Shown here piece by piece: positions 1-7,004 of a stretch of DNA of 27,095 nucleotides. The DNA is from Halolacustris sp051744345 (lineage in GTDB: Bacteria > Actinomycetota > Humimicrobiia > Humimicrobiales > Humimicrobiaceae), in assembly GCA_051744345.1 (NCBI GenBank), contig JBNJCW010000021.1:1-27095 (forward strand), written 5' to 3'. Position numbers and translations under genes: made by a program. Each line of letters starts with the position of its first letter. The first letter of the stretch is position 1. The notes under the pieces are model-generated. The model was not told where the DNA came from. It made no database searches and saw only the letters and a program-made list of their open reading frames with translations.

Positions 1-231
1 TCTGTCCCATCCGTAAAATTTACTTCTTGCCCACAGATCGTACTCACTGATGTTTACATTATCATTTAAGGTTGCCCCCTGGGGGCTTAGCTTTATGTCT
101 GTGGGAGTATTGCTTATATCTGGAAGAAAGGGCTTTAAGTCAAATATCTTTATAATGCCATTACTGAAGTATACAAGCATGGTTGTTTCGGAATTTACTT
201 CTACGTTTTTTATATCAGGCATCAATGGCAT
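1..231 (-). CDS. DUF2442 domain protein, 3' end outside window
   Basis: The reverse strand is open for 77 codons from an ATG at 231 to the window edge, with an in-frame stop four codons upstream of that ATG. The start reads MPLMPDIKNVEV and is followed by LVYFSNGIIKIFDLKPFL. That is the signature of DUF2442, small proteins of unknown role often found near DUF4160 genes or in toxin-antitoxin-like pairs. The C-terminal part visible here includes SEYDLWARSKFYGWD, which fits the family but continues past position 1. No good ribosome binding site precedes the ATG, and a second ATG lies at 222. The neighbour that could tell whether it is a paired gene is off the window. Confidence 0.6.
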   Translation of the reverse strand, partial: MPLMPDIKNVEVNSETTMLVYFSNGIIKIFDLKPFLPDISNTPTDIKLSPQGATLNDNVNISEYDLWARSKFYGWDR

Positions 232-350
232 GGTAGTCTAATTTAAGGTTTGAACTATCTGGATAATATAATAACAGCATAAGGGGTAATTTGATAGGGG
301 GGAACCCGAATTTTTTAAAGAATTTTTTTCAGTATAAGAAAAAGAATAAC

Positions 351-383
351 TTAAGGGGATAAAATTGGTATTTATCCCCTTAA
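351..383 (-). terminator. Hairpin terminator of the CO dehydrogenase operon
   Basis: A perfect 13-bp inverted repeat (351-363 with 371-383) has a 7-nt loop. Read leftward it is followed by a T-rich stretch, ATTCTTTTTCTT. It lies 20 nt past the stop of the oxidoreductase gene, so it should end the cooS-cooF-oxidoreductase transcript. Confidence 0.75.
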
Positions 384-402
384 TTTAAACATCTGGTCTC
401 TG

Positions 403-1731
403 CTATACCTGCTGGCACTCCAGCCTGTGGGTCCACCAGTCGGAAGATTCCCAGCACTGGGGGACTTTAAAGTAAGGGCTGTATTCTCCAAAATTGTAAT
501 CTTTGAAGTAAGCATAGCTGAAGTCATCATCAAGCAGCTTGTCTTTGTATTTACCGATGTCTACCCGGTGGCGTATCAGGGCAGCATAAAAACCGCTTTT
601 CAGGATATCGGTGACAAAATTCATTCCGCATATCCTGTTGCCTTTGAGCACCAGTTTTTTATACACCTTCCCCTTATGGATGCTTAGCACCTCATATTCT
701 TTTTGTTCCTCTTCTGTTTCCAGGAGGGTCTTTCCATAGGATATAACCGGTATCTGGTGGAACTGTACCGCATTCTGAATGCCCACCGCTCCCGTATACC
801 TTCTCTTGTAGTCGGCCATATTATAGCCTGCAAATTTTCCGTGCAGTACCGCATTAAACCAGGTAGCAGAGACATCCCTTTTCCCTGTAGATATATCGCT
901 TATCTCTATAACATCCCCTGCGCCGTGTATGTCAGGATCCGAGGTCCTGAAATATTCATCCACAATGAGGCCCTTGTCCGTTTCCAGCCCTGCTTTCTGG
1001 GCTATCCCTGTATTGGGAAGCACCCCGGTGGCAATTATCACCATATCGCACTGGATATGGGACTTATCCATAAGGGAGACGCCGGTTACCTGCTGCCGGC
1101 CGTCAATGGAGGATACGCTTTCATCAAATATTATGTTTACTCCCAAATCCTCCAGGTCCTTTTGTATTATCGTTGCTGCGGTAGCATCTGCCTGTTTGGG
1201 CAGGACCTGGGAGGTCTTTTCCACAACCGTAACCTCCACTCCTTTTCGGGTAAGGGCATACGCTGCTTCCAGCCCTATAAACCCTGCCCCCAGGATCACC
1301 GCTTTTTTGGCAGTGCCCAGGTGAAAGGAAATATCTCTTGCATCTTTAAGCGTGTGGAAAGTATAGACCCCTTCCAGGTCAAGCCCTTCTATATCCGGCA
1401 GCCAGGGGCTGGAGCCGGTAGCTAAAAGAAGCTTGTCGTAGGGAGTATCTTTGCCGTTTCTGTCGGTGACTATTTTCTGCTTTCGGTCTATGGAAACAAT
1501 TTCCTTTCCTAGGGATGACTCTATATTTTTATCCTTGAAGAAGTGGCCTGTCTTAAAATACAGGTTCTTCTGGGCCAGCCTTCCGTCTACCATCCGGGAT
1601 ATAAGGCACCTTGAATAGGGGTAATCCCCTTCTTTGGAAATAACTTTAATCCGGCTGTCTCCTTCAAGCTTTCTCAATTCTTCGGCAGCCTGTATTCCTG
1701 CCGCGCTTGAACCTATTATTACATACCTCAT
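403..1731 (-). CDS. FAD/NAD(P) oxidoreductase of the CODH operon (FNOR)
   Basis: A 442-residue pyridine nucleotide-disulfide-type flavoprotein resembling the rubredoxin-reductase and NirB-like NADH oxidoreductases. The N-terminus VIIGSSAAGIQAAEEL (residues 4-19) is the FAD dinucleotide-binding fold. A second Rossmann motif, VILGAGFIGLEAAYAL near residue 145, binds NAD(P). The IHGAGDV motif near residue 270 closes the FAD site. The start at 1731 has a good Shine-Dalgarno (AAAGGAG, 6 nt upstream). It is the last gene of a tight operon, 15 nt after cooF. CooS-CooF-FNOR clusters are known in clostridia and Geobacter and are thought to take electrons from CO through CooF to NAD(P)+. The acceptor specificity is inferred, not visible. 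Confidence 0.85.
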   Translation of the reverse strand: MRYVIIGSSAAGIQAAEELRKLEGDSRIKVISKEGDYPYSRCLISRMVDGRLAQKNLYFKTGHFFKDKNIESSLGKEIVSIDRKQKIVTDRNGKDTPYDKLLLATGSSPWLPDIEGLDLEGVYTFHTLKDARDISFHLGTAKKAVILGAGFIGLEAAYALTRKGVEVTVVEKTSQVLPKQADATAATIIQKDLEDLGVNIIFDESVSSIDGRQQVTGVSLMDKSHIQCDMVIIATGVLPNTGIAQKAGLETDKGLIVDEYFRTSDPDIHGAGDVIEISDISTGKRDVSATWFNAVLHGKFAGYNMADYKRRYTGAVGIQNAVQFHQIPVISYGKTLLETEEEQKEYEVLSIHKGKVYKKLVLKGNRICGMNFVTDILKSGFYAALIRHRVDIGKYKDKLLDDDFSYAYFKDYNFGEYSPYFKVPQCWESSDWWTHRLECQQV

Positions 1732-1746
1732 CTTGGCTCCTTTATT

Positions 1747-2223
1747 TTAAGAATTTTCTTTAATGTCCGATACCTCTATAGCTTCATTGGGGCAGCCTTC
1801 CACGCAGGCCGGGTTATCTCTCTGGGGGCAGAAGTCGCATTTTAGCGCCTGGGCAAAGGTATTACCCTTAACCTGGGCGGTATCAAGTGAAGGGTTTATT
1901 ACCCCGTAAGGGCAGGCCATTATGCACATCCAGCAGCCTACACATTTCTGTTCATGGCCCATATTGGATACCACTCCGGTATCGGGATCCTTCTGCATGC
2001 ATCCGGCCATGCAGGCGCTGACGCATAACGGCTCCTGGCAGTGCCTGCATACCAGGGGCACCGGGCGCTGTGATTCGGATTCAACGAAGATCCTTGTCTT
2101 TGGTTCCGGGCCGGAGATGGTTGCCTGCGCATAGTTTTTTGAATCTGAATGCTCGGCCATGCATTCCAGCTCACACCTCTTGCAGCCCGAGCACCTTTCT
2201 AGATGTATTTTTAATTTTTTCAT
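1747..2223 (-). CDS. cooF: CooF-like four-cluster ferredoxin subunit
   Basis: A 158-residue polyferredoxin that should carry electrons from CooS to its redox partner. Four cysteine groups are visible in order: CSGCKRCELEC, CRHCQEPLCVSAC, CVGCWMCIMACPYG and CDFCPQRDNPACVEGCP. This is the arrangement of the DmsB/HycB/CooF family, which binds four [4Fe-4S] clusters. I start at the ATG at 2223 (MKKLKIHLERC). An upstream GTG at 2235 lies inside the Shine-Dalgarno GGGAGG and is rejected. The gene begins 14 nt after cooS and ends 15 nt before the flavoprotein gene, so the three are co-transcribed. No export signal is seen, so it should act in the cytoplasm. Confidence 0.9.
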   Translation of the reverse strand: MKKLKIHLERCSGCKRCELECMAEHSDSKNYAQATISGPEPKTRIFVESESQRPVPLVCRHCQEPLCVSACMAGCMQKDPDTGVVSNMGHEQKCVGCWMCIMACPYGVINPSLDTAQVKGNTFAQALKCDFCPQRDNPACVEGCPNEAIEVSDIKENS

Positions 2224-2237
2224 TATTCCTCCCACCT

Positions 2238-4127
2238 TTATACTTTCAAACCCAGGTTTTGTCTTTTCTTATTTATATGTGCTTCTATCTTTTCAGCGGA
2301 TTTGACCGGATCCATGTCAACAAAGACCCTGCCTCCTGTAAGCTTTTCCACGTCCTCTGTGAGTATCCTGGTTACCGTGGGGCTTCCCAGAACCGGCGGG
2401 GCAGGGGAAAGGTGCAGGGCCAGCCCGAAGGCCACAGCTGTAAATGCATCTGCTACTGCCTTCTGCTCCATGTATTCTGGAGCCGAAGCACAGACCGGCA
2501 GGTCAGGAACATCCACATCCAGGTAATCAGCAATGGCTACCGATGTCTGTATAATTTTCCCTATATCGGTGCAGCTCCCGTATGAGAGGCAGGGGGGCAC
2601 ACCCAGTGAAGAACAGAGGCCGGAAAGGTTTTTTCCTGCCTTGTCCCCGGCCTGGGCAGACATAAGGTCTGCATTCTGCATGGCGCTTGAGCAGCATCCT
2701 GCTCCTATGACCAGGATGTCTTTTTTAATAAGTTCCTGGGCCAGGCCCACTATATGTCTTCCGGATTGGAACTCTCTTACGGTGGTACAGCCTACTATGG
2801 CTGCTACCCCCTTGGCTGATCCGGATGCAATTGCATCTGCCAGGGGTTTTACCGAGCCTCCCAGGGCATCTACAACACTTTCTGTGGTAAAGCCGGCAAC
2901 CGCACTATGCTTTACTTGGGGTACATTGACCTCTCCTCTGTTGCCGAAGGATTCAATAGCCTTTGCAATTATCTTTTCTGCAATCTCTGCTGCCCTGTCC
3001 GGCTCGAACTCCAGCCTTTCCACTCCTGCCTGCCTTATAACCTTATCTGTAGAGATGAGCTTGGTATTGTATTTGGGCGCAAATTCTTCGGATATGGTGG
3101 GCATAACGCAGTTATAGTCAAAAGCAAGCACATCTACCGCACCGGTGGCCAGGATCAGTTCCTGCTGTATCCAGTTTCCTATCTGGCCGTAGAAGATATC
3201 CTTGTATTCGCTGGTTATATTAAACATCTGCTGCCCTTCGCAGAGGGATCCATATATCTTGAGCCCGTTTTTTGCCCCCGCCTGTTTGGCTTTTTGCTGC
3301 CACTTTTTGTCCCTGGCAATCTCTAGAACCTTTATGGCCAGAAGCGGCTGGTGGCCGTGCATGATTATATTTACCGCGTCAGCGTCCAGTATGCCTATGT
3401 TCACTTCTCCTTCGACCGGTTTTGCCGTGCCGGTAAGTATCTCCTGCATGGTGGTGATGCCGAAAAGCCCGGCATATTCGTTGGCTATTCCCAGCCTGAG
3501 GCAGTGCAGCAGGAGGTCGGTGACATCATTGTTTACATTGGTCATCGATTTGGACAGGGCGGTTGCCGCTTCGGAGTTGGGCCCTCCGGGTACAATGCCC
3601 AGATCCTGCCAGCATTTCAGCCTTTTGGGAGGGGCAAGGACCTTTACCAGCTCCAGCGGGGTGTAATCATTGCTGTTAATCTGGTTAATATAGAATTGGC
3701 CGAAGTCCCTGGCCACCTTGTTTATATCTTTGTCCTTTATCCCGAATTTTTCGGCCAGGGCCTTAAGCTTTTCAGGCTCCTTAATCTGGTAGTCAGCCTT
3801 CCCCTGGCCTACCGCTTCCAGTGTCTTGGCCACATTCCTTGCATGGTAGACATTGGCAACAGTGCCCTGGACGCATTTGGCCAGCAGGTTCCTGGTGACA
3901 ATCAAATCAGCGGTTGCCCCGCAGACGCCCCTGCCTGCCTTTCTGGTTATCTGGCAGGGCCCGTCGGTGCACAGGGTGCAGCATATGCCCATGGTACCGA
4001 AAGAGCACTGCGGCTGCTGTTTTGCAAACCTCTCGTAAATGGTATCCATGCCGTCTTTCTTGGCTACATTGTACATGTAGGCAGACAGTTCATCATAGGG
4101 GATATTACTCCGGTTTTTCGAATCCAT
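2238..4127 (-). CDS. cooS: Anaerobic Ni-Fe CO dehydrogenase catalytic subunit CooS
   Basis: A 629-residue cytoplasmic enzyme for CO + H2O = CO2 + 2H+ + 2e-. Cys41 and Cys49 (D cluster) and Cys50, Cys53, Cys58 and Cys69 (B cluster) lie in the N-terminal motif. C-cluster ligands appear as HGHQP (His259), Cys296, DYNC (Cys340), GC (Cys447), GAGCC (478/479) and GSC (Cys519). Lys556 matches the catalytic Lys563 of Carboxydothermus CODH-II. Odd points: by remembered alignment the relay positions His93, His99 and His102 of CODH-II read Asn92, Asn98 and Lys101, and only His95 (their His96) is kept. The usual HMGSCVDNSR motif reads LSYGSCTDIGK. The ATG at 4127 is chosen because GGAAGG lies 8 nt upstream; an upstream extension to 4211 runs through the promoter and operators. 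No acetyl-CoA synthase gene is in the window. Confidence 0.95.
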   Translation of the reverse strand: MDSKNRSNIPYDELSAYMYNVAKKDGMDTIYERFAKQQPQCSFGTMGICCTLCTDGPCQITRKAGRGVCGATADLIVTRNLLAKCVQGTVANVYHARNVAKTLEAVGQGKADYQIKEPEKLKALAEKFGIKDKDINKVARDFGQFYINQINSNDYTPLELVKVLAPPKRLKCWQDLGIVPGGPNSEAATALSKSMTNVNNDVTDLLLHCLRLGIANEYAGLFGITTMQEILTGTAKPVEGEVNIGILDADAVNIIMHGHQPLLAIKVLEIARDKKWQQKAKQAGAKNGLKIYGSLCEGQQMFNITSEYKDIFYGQIGNWIQQELILATGAVDVLAFDYNCVMPTISEEFAPKYNTKLISTDKVIRQAGVERLEFEPDRAAEIAEKIIAKAIESFGNRGEVNVPQVKHSAVAGFTTESVVDALGGSVKPLADAIASGSAKGVAAIVGCTTVREFQSGRHIVGLAQELIKKDILVIGAGCCSSAMQNADLMSAQAGDKAGKNLSGLCSSLGVPPCLSYGSCTDIGKIIQTSVAIADYLDVDVPDLPVCASAPEYMEQKAVADAFTAVAFGLALHLSPAPPVLGSPTVTRILTEDVEKLTGGRVFVDMDPVKSAEKIEAHINKKRQNLGLKV

Positions 4128-4162
4128 ACTTTTCCTTCCTTTTGTTCTGTTTGATACAAAAT

Positions 4163-4179
4163 GATACAATAATAGTATC
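4163..4179. promoter_or_regulatory. Operator dyad O2 of cooS (GATAC-N7-GTATC)
   Basis: GATAC (4163-4167) and GTATC (4175-4179) form an inverted repeat with a 7-nt spacer. It sits just downstream of the predicted cooS -10 box, over the expected transcription start. A further half site GATAC at 4153-4157 is exactly 10 bp away on the same helix face. The binding factor is unknown. Confidence 0.6.
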
Positions 4180-4190
4180 TTTGTAGTTAT

Positions 4191-4219
4191 AAGATACAAA
4201 AGCAGTATCATTAAGTCAA
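4191..4219 (-). promoter_or_regulatory. Sigma70-type promoter of cooS operon
   Basis: Read leftward, TTGACT (4219-4214) and TATCTT (4196-4191) are separated by 17 nt. This predicts a start near 4184 and a leader of about 57 nt before the cooS ATG. The two dyads overlap this promoter. Confidence 0.6.
4193..4209. promoter_or_regulatory. Operator dyad O1 of cooS (GATAC-N7-GTATC)
   Basis: A second copy with identical arms and identical 7-nt spacing. Its centre is 30 bp (about three helical turns) from the other copy. It lies between the cooS -35 and -10 boxes and overlaps the -10. A protein bound here would block RNA polymerase, so repression is the simplest reading. Confidence 0.6.
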
Positions 4220-4266
4220 GCAGTTTTTTCTCTCTTTTTTTGCCTGGCCGGTTAAATTCCCTATTA

Positions 4267-4294
4267 TTGCAATATCATCTATTTTTTTTATAAT
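4267..4294 (+). promoter_or_regulatory. Sigma70-type promoter of the DUF438/DUF1858 pair
   Basis: TTGCAA (4267-4272) and a consensus TATAAT (4289-4294) are separated by 16 nt, 40 nt before the ATG at 4334. It fires away from the cooS promoter and contains no copy of the GATAC dyad. Confidence 0.6.
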
Positions 4295-4333
4295 TTCAAT
4301 TAACATTAAAATTTTAAAGGTTACGGGGTTCTC

Positions 4334-5563
4334 ATGAGCGAATATTTGGAAGACAAGGACAAGAAAAAGAAAATTGTAAAAGAGGTAATCCGCCAGCTTC
4401 ATGAAGGATTATCTGCACAGGAGGCCAAGGAAAGGCTTCAGAAAGAGGTGGGAAATATAAGCTCTTCGGATATAGCTGACATTGAGCAGTCCCTTATAGA
4501 TGAAGGCATGTCCCCTGATGAGATAAAGAAGTTCTGCAATGTGCATGCGCTCCTGTTTGAATCTTCCCTCCAGGAAATGGTATCCAGGGAAGAATCCCCC
4601 AGCCACCCGGTCAACCTTTTCAAGCAGGAAAACAGGGAGATTGAAAAAATTTTGGAAAAGATAAAAGGGCTGGTTTCAGGCAAGGGTAAAAAAGATGTAG
4701 GCAAATTAAAAACAGAACTTGAAAAAACCCTTAAGGTGCTGGCCAAGGTCGACCTGCATTATGTAAGGAAAGAGCAGCTGCTTTTCCCCTACCTGGAACG
4801 CTACGGGTTTATGGGCCCTTCCAAGGTTATGTGGGGAAAGGACAATGAAATAAGGGGCCTTTTAAAGGGCTCTATGGCAGAGCTTGGCAAGGTCAGCGGA
4901 GAAGGCCAGTGGGAAGAGTATGTCAAAAAATACATAAACCCCCTGGTTGAAGAGGTGGAGGGGATGATATTTAAGGAAGAGAACATCCTTCTTCCTACCT
5001 CCCAGGAAAAGCTGAGCAATGACGACTGGATAGGCATACTGAAGGAAAGCAGTGAGCTGGGGTATGTATTTATAGAAAAGCCCAAGCAGATTTCTAAGGT
5101 AATAGAAGAGCTCAAAGGGGCGGTTCCTGCTGAGCCGGAGATAAAAGCAGAAGGGTTGATATCTTTTCCTACCGGGGAGCTCAAGCTGGGCGAGCTCATG
5201 TATATCTTAAACATGCTTCCGGTGGACCTTACATTTGTGGACAGTAATGATAAGGTAAAGTATTTTTCGGATAACAAAAACAGGGTATTTGTTAGGACCA
5301 GGTCTGTTATCGGCAGGGAAGTCCGCAACTGCCACCCTCCCCAGAGCGTTGATGCTGTGGAAAAGATACTCGAGGATTTTAAGGAAAAGAGGAGGGATGA
5401 TGCGGATTTCTGGATTAATTTTAAGGGAAGGTTTGTATATATTAAGTTTTTTGCCATAAGGGATGAGGCCAAAAACTATCTGGGTACCCTGGAGGTGGCC
5501 ATGGATGCCACGCATATAAGGTCCCTGAAAGGTGAAAAAAGGTTATTGGATGAAGGAAATTGA
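4334..5563 (+). CDS. DUF438 / hemerythrin-like / PAS protein
   Basis: A 409-residue soluble protein. Residues 1-80 match DUF438 (VIRQLHEGLSAQEAKERL). Residues 90-225 form a hemerythrin-like four-helix domain with HPVNLFKQEN, LHYVRKEQLLFPYLE, VMWGKDNEIR and MIFKEENILLP. Residues 285-405 form a PAS domain with VDSNDKVKYFS, NCHPPQSV and LGTLEVAMDATHIR. In the hemerythrin-like part a position often His reads Asp (KDNEIR), as I recall is usual in the DUF438 group. The combination suggests a cytoplasmic sensor of a diatomic gas or redox state, but no output domain such as a kinase or HTH is present. It is transcribed away from cooS and overlaps the next gene by 14 nt. A role in CO or oxygen sensing is inference from position only. 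Confidence 0.85.
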   Translation: MSEYLEDKDKKKKIVKEVIRQLHEGLSAQEAKERLQKEVGNISSSDIADIEQSLIDEGMSPDEIKKFCNVHALLFESSLQEMVSREESPSHPVNLFKQENREIEKILEKIKGLVSGKGKKDVGKLKTELEKTLKVLAKVDLHYVRKEQLLFPYLERYGFMGPSKVMWGKDNEIRGLLKGSMAELGKVSGEGQWEEYVKKYINPLVEEVEGMIFKEENILLPTSQEKLSNDDWIGILKESSELGYVFIEKPKQISKVIEELKGAVPAEPEIKAEGLISFPTGELKLGELMYILNMLPVDLTFVDSNDKVKYFSDNKNRVFVRTRSVIGREVRNCHPPQSVDAVEKILEDFKEKRRDDADFWINFKGRFVYIKFFAIRDEAKNYLGTLEVAMDATHIRSLKGEKRLLDEGN

Positions 5564-5786
5564 TCTCAATAAATCTGTCTACCAGCTGACTGAAGAGTAC
5601 CCTGAGCTTGCGGGCATATTAAAAGAGATGGGCTTTCTGGGGGCTGCCAATCCAGTGGTTAGGAAAACCCTGGGAAGAAAGACCAATATAATTAAAGGGT
5701 CTGAAAAGCAGGGAAAGGACCTGGGGGAGGTTATAAAGAGGCTGGAGGAAGAAGGTTTTAAGATAAAGCCTTTCTCTATGCCGTAA
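5550..5786 (+). CDS. DUF1858 domain protein, partner of the DUF438 protein
   Basis: A 78-residue protein starting MKEIDLNKSVYQLTEEYPEL and continuing LKEMGFLGAANPVVRKTLGR and VIKRLEEEGFKI. This is the helical DUF1858 fold. Many relatives carry a CxxC pair; this one has no cysteine and belongs to the Cys-free type that typically sits beside DUF438 genes. I start at the ATG at 5550 (AAAAGG 7 nt upstream). A GTG at 5532 is possible but has its Shine-Dalgarno too close. The gene overlaps the end of the upstream reading frame, so the two are probably translationally coupled and act together. Function is unknown. Confidence 0.8.
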   Translation: MKEIDLNKSVYQLTEEYPELAGILKEMGFLGAANPVVRKTLGRKTNIIKGSEKQGKDLGEVIKRLEEEGFKIKPFSMP

Positions 5787-5993
5787 GTCATACTATACCC
5801 AGTGATATGTGCTCAAGCTTTTCTTAAGCTTTACCCAAAAATCATTGCTTGGAAAATACTAGCGAGTAGACTGGACCCAAGATGCTCCATTGCCTTTTTG
5901 GAGAAAGATAATTAATTTCGGCAAAATTATAAATGTTTAGTAAAAGCCTATATTTCCTGTTATAATTATGTTAAAACAAAGTAAAATTATTCT

Positions 5994-6920
5994 ATGATAA
6001 AACTAAGGCTTAAACTGATACCGGCGGTTATTCTTATCCTCATAATATTCTCTTTCCCGTCTCCTGGTTTTGCCCAAAACAGCGGGGTGGAGGCTTTTGT
6101 TACCCGCTTTTATGTCCTCTGCCTGGGCAGGCAGCCGGATAGCGCGGGGCTTGATAACTGGGTAAGCCACCTTGAAAGCGGTAGGCTTGCCGGAGCGGAT
6201 GTAGCCCAGCGCTTTGTATTCTCCGAGGAGTTTTTAGACAGGGATACCTCCAACTATCAGTTTTTAAATATAATGTACGGAGCTTTTTTTAACCGCCCTC
6301 CCGACCCGGAGGGATATTCGGGGTGGCTCAGCCAGCTGCAGAATGGAAAAGGAAGGGCTTTTGTGCTGGCAGGTTTTATTAACTCTGCAGAGTTTGCCCA
6401 GCTTTGTAAAGCTTACGGGATTGAGCCCGGTTCTGCGGGAGGCAGCTTGGATTCTCCCGGAACCACGGAGGGTCCGGTTACCGGCTCAGGGTATTTTATA
6501 GACAGCATAATGCAGGCGTTGGGCTTGCTTAAATCAGCCCACCCCGGGGCATACAGCCAGCTTGGCCAGGTAGCTGAGATAAGGGAGGGTGACCTCTCCG
6601 GTTACCGGGCTTCAGCTATGGCGGATATTAACAGCAGGGTTATATCTGTTGACCTGGCATCTTTTTCAGGCTTTGGGGAAAATGACCGGATAAAGATAAT
6701 AGCTGCAACCTTATCCCATGAGCTTAACCATATAGCCAACAGCAGCCTTGCCGGTTCCATGAGTGTGGCAGCATATGAAGAGCTGGCCCTTATCCAGGAA
6801 TTGGAAACCTGCAGGGCTATCGGCGCGCCCCGGTGGTATATTGACCATATAGAGGCTGCCCTGGAGGGTATTTATGACTCTTCTACCTGGTGGTGGAGCT
6901 TCGAGGGTATTGCGGCTTAA
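5994..6920 (+). CDS. Exported DUF4214 protein with HExxH peptidase-like domain
   Basis: A 308-residue protein. Residues 1-27 are a signal peptide ending FPSPGFAQ. Residues 32-140 hold two DUF4214 repeats, recognised by FVTRFYVLCLGRQPDSAGLD and GAFFNRPPDPEGYSGWLSQL; such repeats occur on S-layer-associated and secreted proteins. After a Gly/Ser/Thr linker, residues 170-300 carry LSHELNHI with His242, Glu243 and His246 as an HExxH zinc motif, followed by EELALIQELETC that could give the third ligand. I infer a cell-surface metallopeptidase, activity unproven. A TATAAT lies at 5961 with a poor -35. No clear Shine-Dalgarno precedes the ATG. It is monocistronic, with a terminator at 6946. Confidence 0.75.
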   Translation: MIKLRLKLIPAVILILIIFSFPSPGFAQNSGVEAFVTRFYVLCLGRQPDSAGLDNWVSHLESGRLAGADVAQRFVFSEEFLDRDTSNYQFLNIMYGAFFNRPPDPEGYSGWLSQLQNGKGRAFVLAGFINSAEFAQLCKAYGIEPGSAGGSLDSPGTTEGPVTGSGYFIDSIMQALGLLKSAHPGAYSQLGQVAEIREGDLSGYRASAMADINSRVISVDLASFSGFGENDRIKIIAATLSHELNHIANSSLAGSMSVAAYEELALIQELETCRAIGAPRWYIDHIEAALEGIYDSSTWWWSFEGIAA

Positions 6921-6945
6921 AAAAATATTTGAATGCTCTGCACAG

Positions 6946-6976
6946 GTGCCCGGAAGTAGAACCCCGGCACTTTTTT
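6946..6976 (+). terminator. Rho-independent terminator
   Basis: GTGCCCGG (6946-6953) pairs with CCCGGCAC (6963-6970) with one internal mismatch. TTTTTT follows at 6971-6976. It ends the DUF4214 gene just before the convergent nucleotidase gene. Confidence 0.7.
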
Positions 6977-7004
6977 AATATGCTGTAGGCGGGAAATTAA
7001 TTGG

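Noticed and set aside
703..1425. 240-codon forward open frame opposite the oxidoreductase gene
   Set aside because: Shadow of a well-conserved gene on the other strand; no family motif.
3351..4154. 267-codon forward open frame opposite cooS
   Set aside because: Shadow frame over the conserved cluster-ligand region of cooS.
4128..4211. 28-codon N-terminal extension of CooS
   Set aside because: It runs through the promoter and operators, is absent from the family, and the ATG at 4127 has the good ribosome binding site.
4801..5472. 223-codon reverse open frame opposite the DUF438 gene
   Set aside because: Ser/Leu-rich shadow frame; the forward frame matches three known domains.
5807..5835. 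Terminator after the DUF1858 gene from two AAGCTT copies
   Set aside because: The 6-bp stem is weak and not followed by a T-run, so I do not call it.
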